Assembly: GCF_022811605.1 (NCBI RefSeq)
Contig: NZ_CP094533.1
Location: 682,001 to 746,000 of the forward strand
Source of the DNA: Agromyces soli
GTDB taxonomy: Bacteria > Actinomycetota > Actinomycetes > Actinomycetales > Microbacteriaceae
Length of the DNA stretch: 64,000 nucleotides
Direction: 5' to 3'
Shown: positions 9,071 through 17,451 of the stretch, piece after piece
Position numbering within the stretch: position 1 is the stretch's first letter
Layout of the letters: every line of letters begins with the position of its first letter
The notes under the pieces: generated by a model
Databases searched by the model: none
Told to the model about the DNA's origin: nothing
The model's input: the letters and a program-made list of their open reading frames with translations, nothing else
Translations under genes and position numbers: made by a program

Positions 9071-10801
9071 TCAGTGCCCGTGCGCGTGCGCGTCGCTGAG
9101 CTCGCGCCCGGCTGCCGGGTCGGCCGCAGCCTCCGACCCCACGGGCTCGGCCACCGCACCGAGCGAGTGCACGACGCGCCCGCCGACCATCGTGACCTCG
9201 GCGTGCTCGCCGAGGAGTCCCGCCGGGTCCTCCTCGTGCGCATAGAGGTCGCCCGACCACACGACGAGATCGGCGTCCATGCCCACGGCGAGCCGACCGC
9301 GCGAGCCCTCGAGGTGCCAGGCTCGCGCCCCGTGCACGGTGTACGCCTCGAGCGAGCGATCGAGGCCGACGCGTTCGGCGGCGGTCCAGGCATCCGTCCC
9401 GTCGAGCGCGGCGCGCGTCGCCGCCGAGAACACGCCGACGAGCGGGTCCATCTCACCCACCTGCCAGTCGCTCGAGAACGCGACCGTCGCGCCCGAATCG
9501 AGGAGGCTGCGGAACCGCCACGCGCGGTCCCAGCGGGCCTCGCCGACGTTCTCCATCCAGGTGCCGGCGACGAGGTCGGGCGAGCAGTGCCGGGGCTGCA
9601 TCGCGGCCGTCACCCCGAGTTCCGCGAAACGGGGCAGGTCGTCGGGGTGCAGGCACTCGACGTGCACGACGCCGTGCCGGCGATCGCTCGCGCCGTTCAC
9701 CCGCTGCGCCTGCTCGATCGCGTCGAGTGCGAGGCGGATGCCGCCGTCGCCCGTCGCGTGCGTGTGGGTCTGCAGTCCGAGCCGATCGAGCTCGGTCACG
9801 AGGTCGACGAGCTCGCGCCCGCCGTTCCCGCCGTAGCTCGGACGGCCGCGCCGGCCGGGCCGGTTCGCGTAGTCCTCGAGCATGAGCGCGGTGTGCGGCT
9901 CGATCACGTCGTCGGCGTAGAGCTTGATCGGGCCGAGGCGCAGCAGCCCCTCGGCATCCGCCTCGGCCGCCGCGCGGTCGATCGTCTGGCGGAGCCGCGC
10001 ACGGAACGCGCCGTCCGCCCCGACCGGGTGGAACAGCGCCGCGATCACCCGCGAGCTCAGCACGCCCTCGGCGAGCGCGCGCTCGAACAGGGGCAGTTCG
10101 GCGAGCGGCACCTGGGGCTCGACGACCGTCGTGATGCCGAGCGCCGTCGCCATCCGCATGCTCGACTGCAGCTTGCGGTAGCGGCGCTCGGGCGAATACA
10201 TCGGGATGTCGCGCTGCAGCTCGGCGAGGCCGGCCTCGGTCATCGCGCTCGTGTAGAAGTCGGTGACCCAACCGGTGGGCTCGCCCGTCGCGGGGTCGCG
10301 CTCCGGCCGGCCCCAGGCGATCTCGCCGCCGGCGTCGATGCCGAGCACGCGCAGGGCCGCGTCGTTCAGCCAGACGGAGTGCTGGTCGTACGTCGTGACG
10401 AACATCGGGCGGCCGGCGGGGTCGAGTCCGGCGAGGTCGGCGGCGTTCGGGCGGCGGCCCTGCACGACGGCGTAGACGGCGTTCTCGGCGCAGATCCACG
10501 GCAGCTCGGGGCGGCGCGCCCCGAAGTCCGCGATGCGGCGGCGCACCTCGTCGAGGGTGTGCGCGCCCTCGAGCGAGACGGCGTCCTCGTCGAAGCCGAG
10601 CAGCAGGTGGTTGTGGCTGTCGATGACGCCGGGGGTCACGAGCCGCCCCTCGGCCTGCACGGTGCGGCGCGCCGAGGGCGCCGCGTCGGCCGAGCCGACG
10701 TAGGCGATGCGACCGTCGGCGACGCCGACCGTCTCCGCCCAGGGCGTCGCGGCGTCGAAGGTGCGCACGCGGGCGCCGGTGATCAGGGTGTCGAGGGTCA
10801 C
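9071..10801 (-). CDS. YtcJ-type amidohydrolase (amidohydrolase 3 family), copy 1
   Basis: Cytoplasmic metal-dependent amidohydrolase of 576 residues; the family hydrolyses amide, imide or related C-N bonds, substrate unknown here. The metal-binding HNH of DSHNHLLLGF is at residues 63-65, followed later by THTHATGDGGIRLALDAIEQ and SSDWQVGEMDPLVGV, all typical of YtcJ-like proteins. The GTG at 10801 overlaps the stop of the APC permease by 4 nt, so both genes form an operon read leftwards. A very similar permease/amidohydrolase/TetR set lies at 59.7-63.4 kb. The permease presumably imports the substrate. Confidence 0.9.
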   Translation of the reverse strand: MTLDTLITGARVRTFDAATPWAETVGVADGRIAYVGSADAAPSARRTVQAEGRLVTPGVIDSHNHLLLGFDEDAVSLEGAHTLDEVRRRIADFGARRPELPWICAENAVYAVVQGRRPNAADLAGLDPAGRPMFVTTYDQHSVWLNDAALRVLGIDAGGEIAWGRPERDPATGEPTGWVTDFYTSAMTEAGLAELQRDIPMYSPERRYRKLQSSMRMATALGITTVVEPQVPLAELPLFERALAEGVLSSRVIAALFHPVGADGAFRARLRQTIDRAAAEADAEGLLRLGPIKLYADDVIEPHTALMLEDYANRPGRRGRPSYGGNGGRELVDLVTELDRLGLQTHTHATGDGGIRLALDAIEQAQRVNGASDRRHGVVHVECLHPDDLPRFAELGVTAAMQPRHCSPDLVAGTWMENVGEARWDRAWRFRSLLDSGATVAFSSDWQVGEMDPLVGVFSAATRAALDGTDAWTAAERVGLDRSLEAYTVHGARAWHLEGSRGRLAVGMDADLVVWSGDLYAHEEDPAGLLGEHAEVTMVGGRVVHSLGAVAEPVGSEAAADPAAGRELSDAHAHGH

Positions 10802-12249
10802 TTCACGGGCTCCAGTTCGTCGTCGTCCGCCTCGAGCAGGTGGGCGGCGCCCGGATTCCTGCGGAGGTAGAGCAGGTAGTAGACGAAGCCCGCGGCGACG
10901 ATGCCCGCCGCGAGGCCGAGGCTCAGCCACTGCGCCGGATCGAGGATGCCGACCACGAAGATCGTCGCGATCGCGATGAGGGCGACGACCGGCGGCGCGG
11001 GCCACAGCGGCATGCGGAAGCCGCCGCTCGGCGCCGTCTCGCCGGCACGGCGGCGGCGGACGACGAGGGCCGCGATGGCGATGAAGCCGTAGCTGAAGGC
11101 GAGGGTCGAGCCGGTCGCGTTCAGCAGGATGTCGAAGGGCACGAAGCAGGCGGCGAGGGCGATGAGGCCCATGACGATCGTCGCGCGCACCGGCATCCGC
11201 GTCGTCGGGGAGATCGTCGCGAGCGGCCGGGCGATGGCGGCCGGCATGGCCTGGTCGCGCGCGGCCGCGAACAGCAGCCGGCCCGACTGCAGCGCGATCG
11301 CGATGATCGCGTTCACGATCGCGAGGGCGATCGCGACGAGGATGACGATCGAGACGGCCCCGCCGGCGCGCGCCGTGAGGAAGGACTCGACGGGCAGCGC
11401 CGCGCCGAACAACTTCTCGAGCGAGTCGGTGCCGAGCAGGATCGCCGAGAGCGGGACGATCTCGGCGACGACCGTGATGAGCGCCGACCACAGCACCGCG
11501 CGGGCGATGGTGCGCCGGGCATTCCGGGTCTCCTCGGCGAAGTAGATGGCGCCGCCGTAGCCGTTGTACGAGAAGATGCCCTGCGTCACCGCGAGAACGA
11601 GGCCGGCGATGCCGAGCGGGGCGAGCCCGCCGGTGGCGGCGTCGAGGGCCTGCGGGTCGAGCAGGGCCGTGACGGGACGCTCGATGTGGATGAAGCCGAG
11701 CAGGGCGAGGAAGGCGAGGGCCGCCATCTCGACGAAGAGGAAGGCGCCGGTGACCCAGGCGTTCGTGCGGATGTTGAAGCACGCGGTGACCGTGGCGAGC
11801 GCGATCACGATGAGGGCGGTCCACATCGGGTCGAGCCCGGCGATCGCGACGCCGAGGTAGTCGGCGACGCCGATGCCGAAGATCGCGACGATGAGCGGCA
11901 GCGTGATCAGGTTGATGAAGAAGACGGCGGCGCCTGCGGCCGGGCCGAGCACGCGGTTCACGAGGGTGTAGTCGCCTCCGGCGATCGGATGCCTCGAGCC
12001 GAGCTCGGCGTAGCAGTACGCGACGAGCAGGCTGATGACGCCCGCGAGGAGGAAGCCCCAGAAGACGCCCGTGCCGTAGGTGGCGAGGGCGGCGCCGCCC
12101 AGGATGAAGACGCTCGAGGCCGGCGAGATGCCCGAGAGCGTGATGAGCACATTGCCGCCCACGCCGAGGGAGCGCGAGAGCTGGGCGCCGTGCGTCGTCG
12201 TGGCGGCGGTGTCGAGGGCGGGCGGACCCGCCGGGGTGGGGGTGGTCAT
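10798..12249 (-). CDS. APC-family amino acid/polyamine-type permease, copy 1
   Basis: Integral membrane importer of 483 residues with about 12 hydrophobic segments. The first helix region contains GGNVLITLSGISPASSVF, and the AYCYAELGSRHPIAGGDYTLV segment after helix 2 is the APC-superfamily hallmark. The ATG at 12249 follows a GAGAG-rich leader and starts the normal N-terminus. It is first in an operon with a YtcJ amidohydrolase and is divergent from a TetR regulator, with a 10-bp inverted-repeat operator (12311-12336) in the gap. Substrate probably an amide or amino acid derivative used by the downstream enzyme. Confidence 0.92.
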   Translation of the reverse strand: MTTPTPAGPPALDTAATTTHGAQLSRSLGVGGNVLITLSGISPASSVFILGGAALATYGTGVFWGFLLAGVISLLVAYCYAELGSRHPIAGGDYTLVNRVLGPAAGAAVFFINLITLPLIVAIFGIGVADYLGVAIAGLDPMWTALIVIALATVTACFNIRTNAWVTGAFLFVEMAALAFLALLGFIHIERPVTALLDPQALDAATGGLAPLGIAGLVLAVTQGIFSYNGYGGAIYFAEETRNARRTIARAVLWSALITVVAEIVPLSAILLGTDSLEKLFGAALPVESFLTARAGGAVSIVILVAIALAIVNAIIAIALQSGRLLFAAARDQAMPAAIARPLATISPTTRMPVRATIVMGLIALAACFVPFDILLNATGSTLAFSYGFIAIAALVVRRRRAGETAPSGGFRMPLWPAPPVVALIAIATIFVVGILDPAQWLSLGLAAGIVAAGFVYYLLYLRRNPGAAHLLEADDDELEPVK

Positions 12250-12310
12250 GGGGCGGTCTCTCTTCGTCGGGGAACCGCGGCCGGGTCGAAGCCCAGGCGG
12301 AGTCGGTCGG

Positions 12311-12336
12311 ATTCTTTGACGTTGGAGTCAAAGAAT
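12311..12336. promoter_or_regulatory. TetR operator before the APC/amidohydrolase operon
   Basis: Perfect inverted repeat ATTCTTTGAC-N6-GTCAAAGAAT in the divergent gap between the permease and the TetR gene. It is the only AT-rich palindrome there and is the likely binding site of the regulator at 12376, serving both directions. Confidence 0.75.
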
Positions 12337-12375
12337 TCACCGAGTCTGACAAAGCGGTCGGCTAGTGTCAAGGTC

Positions 12376-12978
12376 ATGGCCCGACCCCGAGATCAGCGCG
12401 CCCGCCGCGAAGCGCTCATCGAGGCGACGTATGCCGCCGGGCGCATGCACGGGCTCCGCTCGCTCTCACTGACCGACGTCGCCGCGCAGGCCGGGCTCAC
12501 CCGGGGCGCCATCCTCTACTACTACGAGGACCTCGACGCCCTGCTCGTCGAGGCGCACGCCGCCGGCATCGAGCGCTTCTGCGACGCCCGCGACGCCGCC
12601 GTGGCGGCGCTCGACGACCCTCGCGAGCAGCTGTCGGCGGCCATCTCGGGCGGCCTGCCGAGCGGCCCCGACGACGCCCTGATGAGCCTGCTCTACGAAT
12701 TCGACGTGCTCGCGGGCAACTCGGCACTGCACGACGAGCTCGTGCAGAAGCTCTACCTTCGGCAGCTCGGCACGTACCGGGGCATCCTCGCCGCCGGCCG
12801 CGCGAGCGGCGCTTTCGCCCCGCGCCTCGACGACGAGCAGCTCGCGATGACCTTCGTCGCGCTGGAGGACGCGTACGGTCTGCACATCGTCGGCGGCAAC
12901 GCGCTCATGACGGTCGCGACCGCCGAGGCCGCGATGCGCGCCGTCGCCGCCGACCTCGGCTGCCCGGCGGGTCGCTGA
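12376..12978 (+). CDS. TetR-family regulator of the first APC/YtcJ operon
   Basis: Repressor of 200 residues. The N-terminal HTH (about residues 28-50) reads LTDVAAQAGLTRGAILYYY, with GxxxYYY typical of TetR, and a helical ligand-binding C-terminal part. The ATG at 12376 has no Shine-Dalgarno sequence but a TAGTGT -10 box (12363-12368) ends 7 nt before it, so the message is probably leaderless. It is divergent from the permease and likely controls itself and the operon through the ATTCTTTGAC inverted repeat. Confidence 0.92.
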   Translation: MARPRDQRARREALIEATYAAGRMHGLRSLSLTDVAAQAGLTRGAILYYYEDLDALLVEAHAAGIERFCDARDAAVAALDDPREQLSAAISGGLPSGPDDALMSLLYEFDVLAGNSALHDELVQKLYLRQLGTYRGILAAGRASGAFAPRLDDEQLAMTFVALEDAYGLHIVGGNALMTVATAEAAMRAVAADLGCPAGR

Positions 12979-13016
12979 GCCGCTGGTTCCCCGAGCGGAC
13001 CAGGCTCAGCGAACCA
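12971..13016. terminator. Inverted family F repeat terminator
   Basis: GCTGAGCCGCTGGTTC and the inverted copy GGCTCAGCGAACCAG face each other across a short loop in the convergent gap after the TetR stop. They carry the TGGTTC..GAG repeat seen at 9024 and 9041. Confidence 0.6.
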
Positions 13017-13021
13017 GGGCG

Positions 13022-13345
13022 CTAGACGTCGAGGCGGATGCTGCCGCGGAAACGGTCGGAGGGATCGGGTTCGGCCGCGGGATCGCCCTGCTCGTCGGCG
13101 AAGGCGATGCCCTTGTCGCCGTCGGGCGTCGGCGCGGGCGTGGGCAGCCGGTTCTGCTTCTCGACCTCGAGCTGCGCCTCGTACTTGCGCGGCGCGAACA
13201 CCTCGTCGCCGATCATGAGCACCGCGTGACCCGACGGCTTGCCGCGCTTCGTCTTGTCGGAGAGGTCGATCCACCCCCGGCGCACCAGGAACGTGCCCAC
13301 CGCCACCACGGCGACGGCGATCAGCGCCCAGGCCCACCACTCCAT
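13022..13345 (-). CDS. Small single-pass membrane protein of unknown function
   Basis: A 107-residue protein with one N-terminal membrane segment (WWAWALIAVAVVAVGTFLV, residues 3-21) followed by a soluble, charged tail with GHAVLMIGDEVFAPRKYEAQ and a Pro/Asp-rich linker. The start ATG at 13345 sits directly before the membrane helix. I do not recognise a characterised family. It lies between a TetR gene (convergent) and the lipoate ligase gene (same strand, 68 nt upstream), with no obvious functional link. Confidence 0.75.
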   Translation of the reverse strand: MEWWAWALIAVAVVAVGTFLVRRGWIDLSDKTKRGKPSGHAVLMIGDEVFAPRKYEAQLEVEKQNRLPTPAPTPDGDKGIAFADEQGDPAAEPDPSDRFRGSIRLDV

Positions 13346-13413
13346 CCGGGCGATTGTAGCGTCCGACGCTGAGCGTTCCTCGCGCCATCCGCCCGCCTGT
13401 GGACAGCCGAGGC

Positions 13414-14463
13414 CTACGGGACCCGGTTGAGCCACTCCGGCGTCGCGAACTTCGAGGCAACGAGCTCCTCGGCCTCGGCGAGCTCGTCGGGCGCGACCGT
13501 GCCGGGCTGCGCGCCGTACAGCGAGACGAAGGTCTGCTTCAGCCGCTCGATGATCTCGGCGCGGCTGAGTCCGGTCTGCGAGCGCAGCGGGTCGACGCGC
13601 TTGGCCGCCGAGGCGATGCCTTTGTCGCTGATCTTCTCGCGGCCGATGCGCAGCACCTCGAGCATCTTCTCGTTGTCGAGGTCGTAGGACATCGTCACGT
13701 GGTGCAGCACGCCGCCGTTGCCGAGCCGCTTCTGCGCGGCCCCGCCGATCTTGCCGGCCGGGCTCGCGATGTCGTTGAGCGGCTGGTACGTGGCCTCGAT
13801 GCCGAGCGAGCGCAGGCCCTGCAGCACCCAGTCGTCGAGGAAGGCGTAGGAGTCGGCGAAGCTCATGCCCTGCACGAGCTCGGCCGGCACGTAGAGCGAG
13901 TACGTGACGACGTTGCCCTTCTCCATCATCATCGCGCCGCCGCCCGAGATGCGCCGGACGACCTCGAAGCCGTGCTTGGCGGCCCCCTCCGGGTCGACCT
14001 CGTTCTTCACCGACTGGAACGAGCCGATCACGACCGCGGACTCGTCCCACTCCCAGAAGCGCAGGGTCGGCTTGCGACGGCCGTCGCCGACGCGGGTCGC
14101 GAGCACCTCGTCGAGGGCGAGGTGCAGGCGCGGCGGCACGGCGGGGTCGTGCACGAGCTCCCACTCGTAATCGCTCCAGCTGCGCGCCTCGGCGAGGGCG
14201 CGGCGCACCACCACGGCGACCGCCTCGGGCGAGAAGCCCAGCAGCACCGCGTCGGGACGGAGGCCGTCGGCGACCGCCTTCGCGATCGTCTTCGCATCGG
14301 ATGCCGCGGGCAGACCATCGAGCGCCCGGTCGAGGTCGCCGAGCGCCTCGTCGGGTTCGAGGAAGAAGTCACCGGCGACCCGCGGATTGCGAATCAGTCC
14401 GTCGACGACATCGAAGTCGACGACGACGAGCTTGCCCCCCGGAACCTTGTACTCACCGTGCAT
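13414..14463 (-). CDS. lplA: Lipoate-protein ligase A
   Basis: Attaches lipoate via lipoyl-AMP to E2 and H proteins in the cytoplasm. The ligase signature RRISGGGA is at residues 170-177, with NDI..AGKIGGAAQKR near 230-245 supplying the catalytic lysine. The first ~95 residues (GEYKVPGGKLVVVDFDV, then DEALGDLDRAL) look like the small accessory domain that in E. coli LplA is C-terminal, so the domain order is swapped; the protein is 349 residues. The start overlaps the end of the upstream membrane protein gene by 11 nt. The ATG at 14463 is well supported because the accessory domain begins immediately. Confidence 0.92.
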   Translation of the reverse strand: MHGEYKVPGGKLVVVDFDVVDGLIRNPRVAGDFFLEPDEALGDLDRALDGLPAASDAKTIAKAVADGLRPDAVLLGFSPEAVAVVVRRALAEARSWSDYEWELVHDPAVPPRLHLALDEVLATRVGDGRRKPTLRFWEWDESAVVIGSFQSVKNEVDPEGAAKHGFEVVRRISGGGAMMMEKGNVVTYSLYVPAELVQGMSFADSYAFLDDWVLQGLRSLGIEATYQPLNDIASPAGKIGGAAQKRLGNGGVLHHVTMSYDLDNEKMLEVLRIGREKISDKGIASAAKRVDPLRSQTGLSRAEIIERLKQTFVSLYGAQPGTVAPDELAEAEELVASKFATPEWLNRVP

Positions 14464-15031
14464 GCCCCAAGCCTACGGTCGCAGCGGCATCCGCGCGCAG
14501 CGCCCGCCTGGCCGTCCACCACCAGCCGAAGGCGACGGCGGCGGCCGAGACCGCGACCGCCGGGAGCTGCACGACGAAGGCGCCGCCGCCCAATGCGCCG
14601 AACGCGCTCCACGACGCGACGACCCCGATCAGCGCGCCGAGCGCCGCGAACGCCGCGAGGTGCCAGCCGAAGGCCGGCACCCGTTGCAGCGCCAGCCCGA
14701 GCAGCCAGGCGAGGATGCCGCCGAAGACGAGTGCGCCGAGGGTCCACGGGGTCTGGTAGAGGAAGGTGACGAACACCGCGTAGAACCCGAAGCCGATCGA
14801 CGACGACAGCGGATCGCTCGAGCTCGGATCGACGACCCCGCCCACGAACACGATGAGCGCGTAGACGAGGGGGAACGCGAGCTGGAAGGCGAGCCACGCC
14901 ATGCCCGCGCCGCGCGCGAACTCGCCGAAGGTGAAGGCCATGGGCCGCTCCGCGGTGCGCGGGCTGCCACGGCCGTAGCGTTCGGCGAGCGACTCGGCGG
15001 CCGGGCCGGCGCCCGGCTCCGGCGCGCTCAT
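14453..15031 (-). CDS. Four-helix membrane protein of unknown function
   Basis: 192 residues with about four or five hydrophobic segments (around residues 40-65, 82-112, 120-140 and 150-170) and a soluble N-terminus containing SLAERYGRGSPRTAERP. No enzyme motif is visible. The gene overlaps the upstream TetR gene by 4 nt (ATGA) and the downstream lplA by 11 nt, so TetR, this protein and lplA may be one message. It may be the true target of the TetR regulator. Confidence 0.8.
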   Translation of the reverse strand: MSAPEPGAGPAAESLAERYGRGSPRTAERPMAFTFGEFARGAGMAWLAFQLAFPLVYALIVFVGGVVDPSSSDPLSSSIGFGFYAVFVTFLYQTPWTLGALVFGGILAWLLGLALQRVPAFGWHLAAFAALGALIGVVASWSAFGALGGGAFVVQLPAVAVSAAAVAFGWWWTARRALRADAAATVGLGHAR

Positions 15032-15741
15032 GCGCGCACCGCCGCGACCAGTTCGACCAGTTCGCGCAGCGGGCGGCGCAGCAGCGGCAGCCGGGCGAGC
15101 GGCAGCGCGAGGCCGAGCAGGCGCAGGCCGCCGTCGAGCAGGCGCAGGGTGCGCTCGCGACCGGGCGAGCGGTCGTACGCCCAGAAGAGCGCGAGCAGCA
15201 GGTAGGCGAGCCAGAACACCTCGGGCAGCGAACGGGCGAGGTCGTCGGGCAGGGAGTGGCGCGCACCCGCGACGGCGTCGCGGAAGAGCCCGACGGCGAG
15301 CTCTCGCGCCTCGGCCGAGTCCTCGGCGAGCGGGTTGAGCGGCGAGCGGGGCGAGATCGCGGCGGTGAGGAAGCCCGGGGCGAACGCGTGGAACGGCTCG
15401 AGCGTGGCGAGCCCCGTGCGGTAGACGATGCCGAGGCGATCGACGAGCTCGTCGCTGCCGGCGAGCAGCTCGGTCGCGGCCGCCCGGTGCTCGCGCTGCA
15501 CCTCGGCGTACAACTCCTGCACGAGGTGGTTCTTCGTCGGGAAGTAGTAGTACGCGTTGCCGAGCGACACCCCGGCCTCCTGCGCGATGAGGCGCAGGGT
15601 GGTGTCGTCGTAGCCGCGCTCGCGGAAGGAGGCGAGCGCGGTGTCGCGGATGAGCGCGCGGGTGCGCTCGGCCTTGGCCCCGGCCCGCCGCTTCGGCTCC
15701 GCGGCCTCGGGCTCGATGCCGACCCCTTCATTTTCGAACAT
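15028..15741 (-). CDS. TetR-family regulator
   Basis: 237 residues. The HTH lies at about residues 25-70 with TTLRLIAQEAGVSLGNAYYYF and KNHLVQELY after it, and the C-terminal part is an all-helical ligand domain. The ATG at 15741 begins MFENEGVG; the frame is open upstream but extends into the divergent phosphatase promoter. The start codon itself lies inside the palindrome GAACATGTTC (15736-15745), a likely self-binding site. It heads a cluster with a membrane protein and lplA. Confidence 0.9.
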   Translation of the reverse strand: MFENEGVGIEPEAAEPKRRAGAKAERTRALIRDTALASFRERGYDDTTLRLIAQEAGVSLGNAYYYFPTKNHLVQELYAEVQREHRAAATELLAGSDELVDRLGIVYRTGLATLEPFHAFAPGFLTAAISPRSPLNPLAEDSAEARELAVGLFRDAVAGARHSLPDDLARSLPEVFWLAYLLLALFWAYDRSPGRERTLRLLDGGLRLLGLALPLARLPLLRRPLRELVELVAAVRA

Positions 15742-15745
15742 GTTC
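15736..15745. promoter_or_regulatory. GAACATGTTC palindrome at the TetR start
   Basis: Perfect 10-nt palindrome covering the start codon of the TetR gene, with T/A-rich flanks (TTTTC..CAAAA). It may be an autoregulatory operator. Short, so only tentative. Confidence 0.4.
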
Positions 15746-15798
15746 AAAACATACGCGCATCCCGGCCGTCGCGCCACCCCCGCGGGTACGCTGTGGAC

Positions 15799-16449
15799 AT
15801 GACGACGTTCTTCCTGGCTCGCCACGGCGAGACCGTCTGGCACGCCGAGCACCGCTACGCGGGCAACTCCGACGTCGCGCTCACCCGGCACGGGCTCGGC
15901 CAGGCCGCTGCCCTCGGCGCCTGGGCCGTCGACGCGAGGCTCGACGCGATCGTCGCCTCGCCGCTCAGCCGTGCGCGCCGCTCAGCCGCGCCATCCGTCG
16001 AGACGACCGGCCTCGAGCTGCGCATCGAGCCGCGGTTCGTCGAGGTCGACTTCGGCGTCGCCGAGGGGCTCACGCCCGACGAGCTCGCCGAGCGGTTCCC
16101 GGCCGAGTGGGCGGCATTCTGCCGCGCCCCCGCCTCGAATCCGTTCCCCGGCGGCGAGTCGGGGCGCGCCGGAATCGCGCGGGCGATGCCCGCGCTCGAC
16201 GAGCTCGTGCAGGAGTTCCCGGACGGGCGCGTGCTGATCGTCGCCCACGCGACGCTCATCCGGCTGCTGTTCTGCGAGCTGGCGGGCATGGATCCCGACG
16301 GCTACCGCGACCTGCTGCCGGTGCTCGGCAACTGCAACGTCACGACGATCGTCTACCCGTGGTCGATGGAGTCGAGCGCGAGGCATCCGAACCATCCCCG
16401 CATGCGCCTGCTCGGCTTCGACGTCCCGCCCGACCGCGCCGCCACCTGA
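15799..16449 (+). CDS. Histidine phosphatase (phosphoglycerate mutase-like)
   Basis: Phosphatase of 216 residues whose catalytic histidine lies in ARHGETVWH (residues 7-15). The second arginine region ASPLSRARRSA (about 54-64), an acidic residue in VEVDFGVAEG and the final VAHATLIRLL with its catalytic His complete the active site. The substrate could be a sugar phosphate or other small phosphoester; a fructose-bisphosphatase or cobalamin role cannot be assigned. A TACGCT -10 box at 15787-15792 ends 6 nt before the ATG, so it is probably leaderless. A family A palindrome begins 2 nt after the stop. Confidence 0.92.
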   Translation: MTTFFLARHGETVWHAEHRYAGNSDVALTRHGLGQAAALGAWAVDARLDAIVASPLSRARRSAAPSVETTGLELRIEPRFVEVDFGVAEGLTPDELAERFPAEWAAFCRAPASNPFPGGESGRAGIARAMPALDELVQEFPDGRVLIVAHATLIRLLFCELAGMDPDGYRDLLPVLGNCNVTTIVYPWSMESSARHPNHPRMRLLGFDVPPDRAAT

Positions 16450-16450
16450 G

Positions 16451-16486
16451 CGACTTGCCCGACTTTCATGAAAGTCGGGCAAGTCG
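16451..16486. repeat. Family A palindrome, copy 3 (probable bidirectional terminator)
   Basis: A perfect 36-nt palindrome (CGACTTGCCCGAC, TTTCATGAAA, complement) only 2 nt after the phosphatase stop, in a convergent gap with the lipase gene. Confidence 0.9.
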
Positions 16487-16510
16487 AGGAGAGCGGAGGG
16501 GACGCGCGGA

Positions 16511-17359
16511 TCAGTCGACGGCGAAGCGCTCGTCGAGCCAGGCGACGAGGTCGGCGCGCACCTCCTCGCGGTTCGTCTCGTTGAAGATCTCGTGCCGCGC
16601 GCCCGCGTACACGATGAGCTCCACGTCGACGAGGCCCGATCGGCGCACGTACGCCTCGGCGAGCCGGCGCGCGCTCTCCTCACCGCCGAGCGGATCGTCG
16701 TCGCCGACCATGATGAGCAGCGGCAGCTCCTTGGGCAGGTTCCGCGCGGGGCGACCGAGCAGGCGGGCAGCGTCGAGCAGGCCGAACAGCTTCTGCAGTG
16801 AGACGTCGGTCGTGTACGGGTCGGCCATGAAGGCCTCGGCGACGGCGCGGTCGCGGGAGAGCCACTCGACCGTCGTCGCGCCGAGGTGCGCGTGCCGCTT
16901 GTTCAGGTCGCCGCCGTTCATGTGCCGGAGCGTGCGGTAGGCGGTGCCGGTGAGCACGACGCCGTCGTAGCGCTCGGCGTGCCGGTTCACGATGATCTGG
17001 CCCATGAGCGAGCCCCAGGAGTGGCCGAGGTAGACGAGCGGCAGCTCGTAGCCCTCGGTCTCGCGGATCACCTCGGTGAACTGCTCGACCGCCGCGATCG
17101 TCGCGACGAGCCCGCCGGGCCCGAGCTTGCCCATCCGGGTGAGGTCGCCGCCGTGCTGCTCGAAGCCCGTCTTGCCGTGGCCGCGGTGATCGTCGGCCCA
17201 CACCGAGTAGCCGGCCGCGTTCAGCGCCGCGATGAGCTCGCCGTAGCGGCCGATGTGCTCGCCGACGCCGTGGGCGAGCTGGATCACCGCGTGGGCGTCG
17301 GGCACCCGCCACGACTCGTAGTGGATCCGGACGCCGTGCGAGTCGGTGAAGGTCGCCAT
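16511..17359 (-). CDS. Alpha/beta hydrolase, monoacylglycerol-lipase-like
   Basis: Serine hydrolase of 282 residues without a signal peptide. LAHGVGEHIGRYGELIAAL near residue 28-46 is the lid-strand motif of monoacylglycerol lipases, DDHRGHGKT follows, the nucleophile is in GHSWGS at about residue 111-116, the acid in GDDDPLGG (around 235) and the His in GARHEIFNE near the end. These show a complete triad. The likely role is hydrolysis of monoacylglycerols or lysophospholipids. It stands alone, convergent with the phosphatase gene. Confidence 0.92.
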   Translation of the reverse strand: MATFTDSHGVRIHYESWRVPDAHAVIQLAHGVGEHIGRYGELIAALNAAGYSVWADDHRGHGKTGFEQHGGDLTRMGKLGPGGLVATIAAVEQFTEVIRETEGYELPLVYLGHSWGSLMGQIIVNRHAERYDGVVLTGTAYRTLRHMNGGDLNKRHAHLGATTVEWLSRDRAVAEAFMADPYTTDVSLQKLFGLLDAARLLGRPARNLPKELPLLIMVGDDDPLGGEESARRLAEAYVRRSGLVDVELIVYAGARHEIFNETNREEVRADLVAWLDERFAVD

Positions 17360-17420
17360 GCGCTCATCATGACAGGCGGGCCCCGCCCGCGCACGGCGCG
17401 GCGCGGCTCGCTCGATTTAC

Positions 17421-17446
17421 TTAGCCACACTAATTTGTTAGACTAA
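17421..17446. promoter_or_regulatory. MarR operator/promoter region
   Basis: TTAGCCACACTAA (17421-17433) and TTAGACTAA (17438-17446) are two TTAG..CTAA inverted repeats in an AT-rich spot. The second contains a TAGACT -10 box ending 7 nt before the MarR ATG. Autoregulation by the MarR protein is likely. Confidence 0.65.
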
Positions 17447-17451
17447 CGATC

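Noticed and set aside
9071-12352. A 1093-residue open frame suggesting a fused protein upstream of the YtcJ amidohydrolase
   Set aside because: The first half is the shadow of the APC permease gene in another frame (Arg-, Pro- and His-rich). The amidohydrolase starts at the GTG at 10801 overlapping the permease stop.
15982-16683. Antisense frame bridging the phosphatase and lipase genes
   Set aside because: It reads through the family A palindrome and has no family motifs; both flanking genes are well supported.
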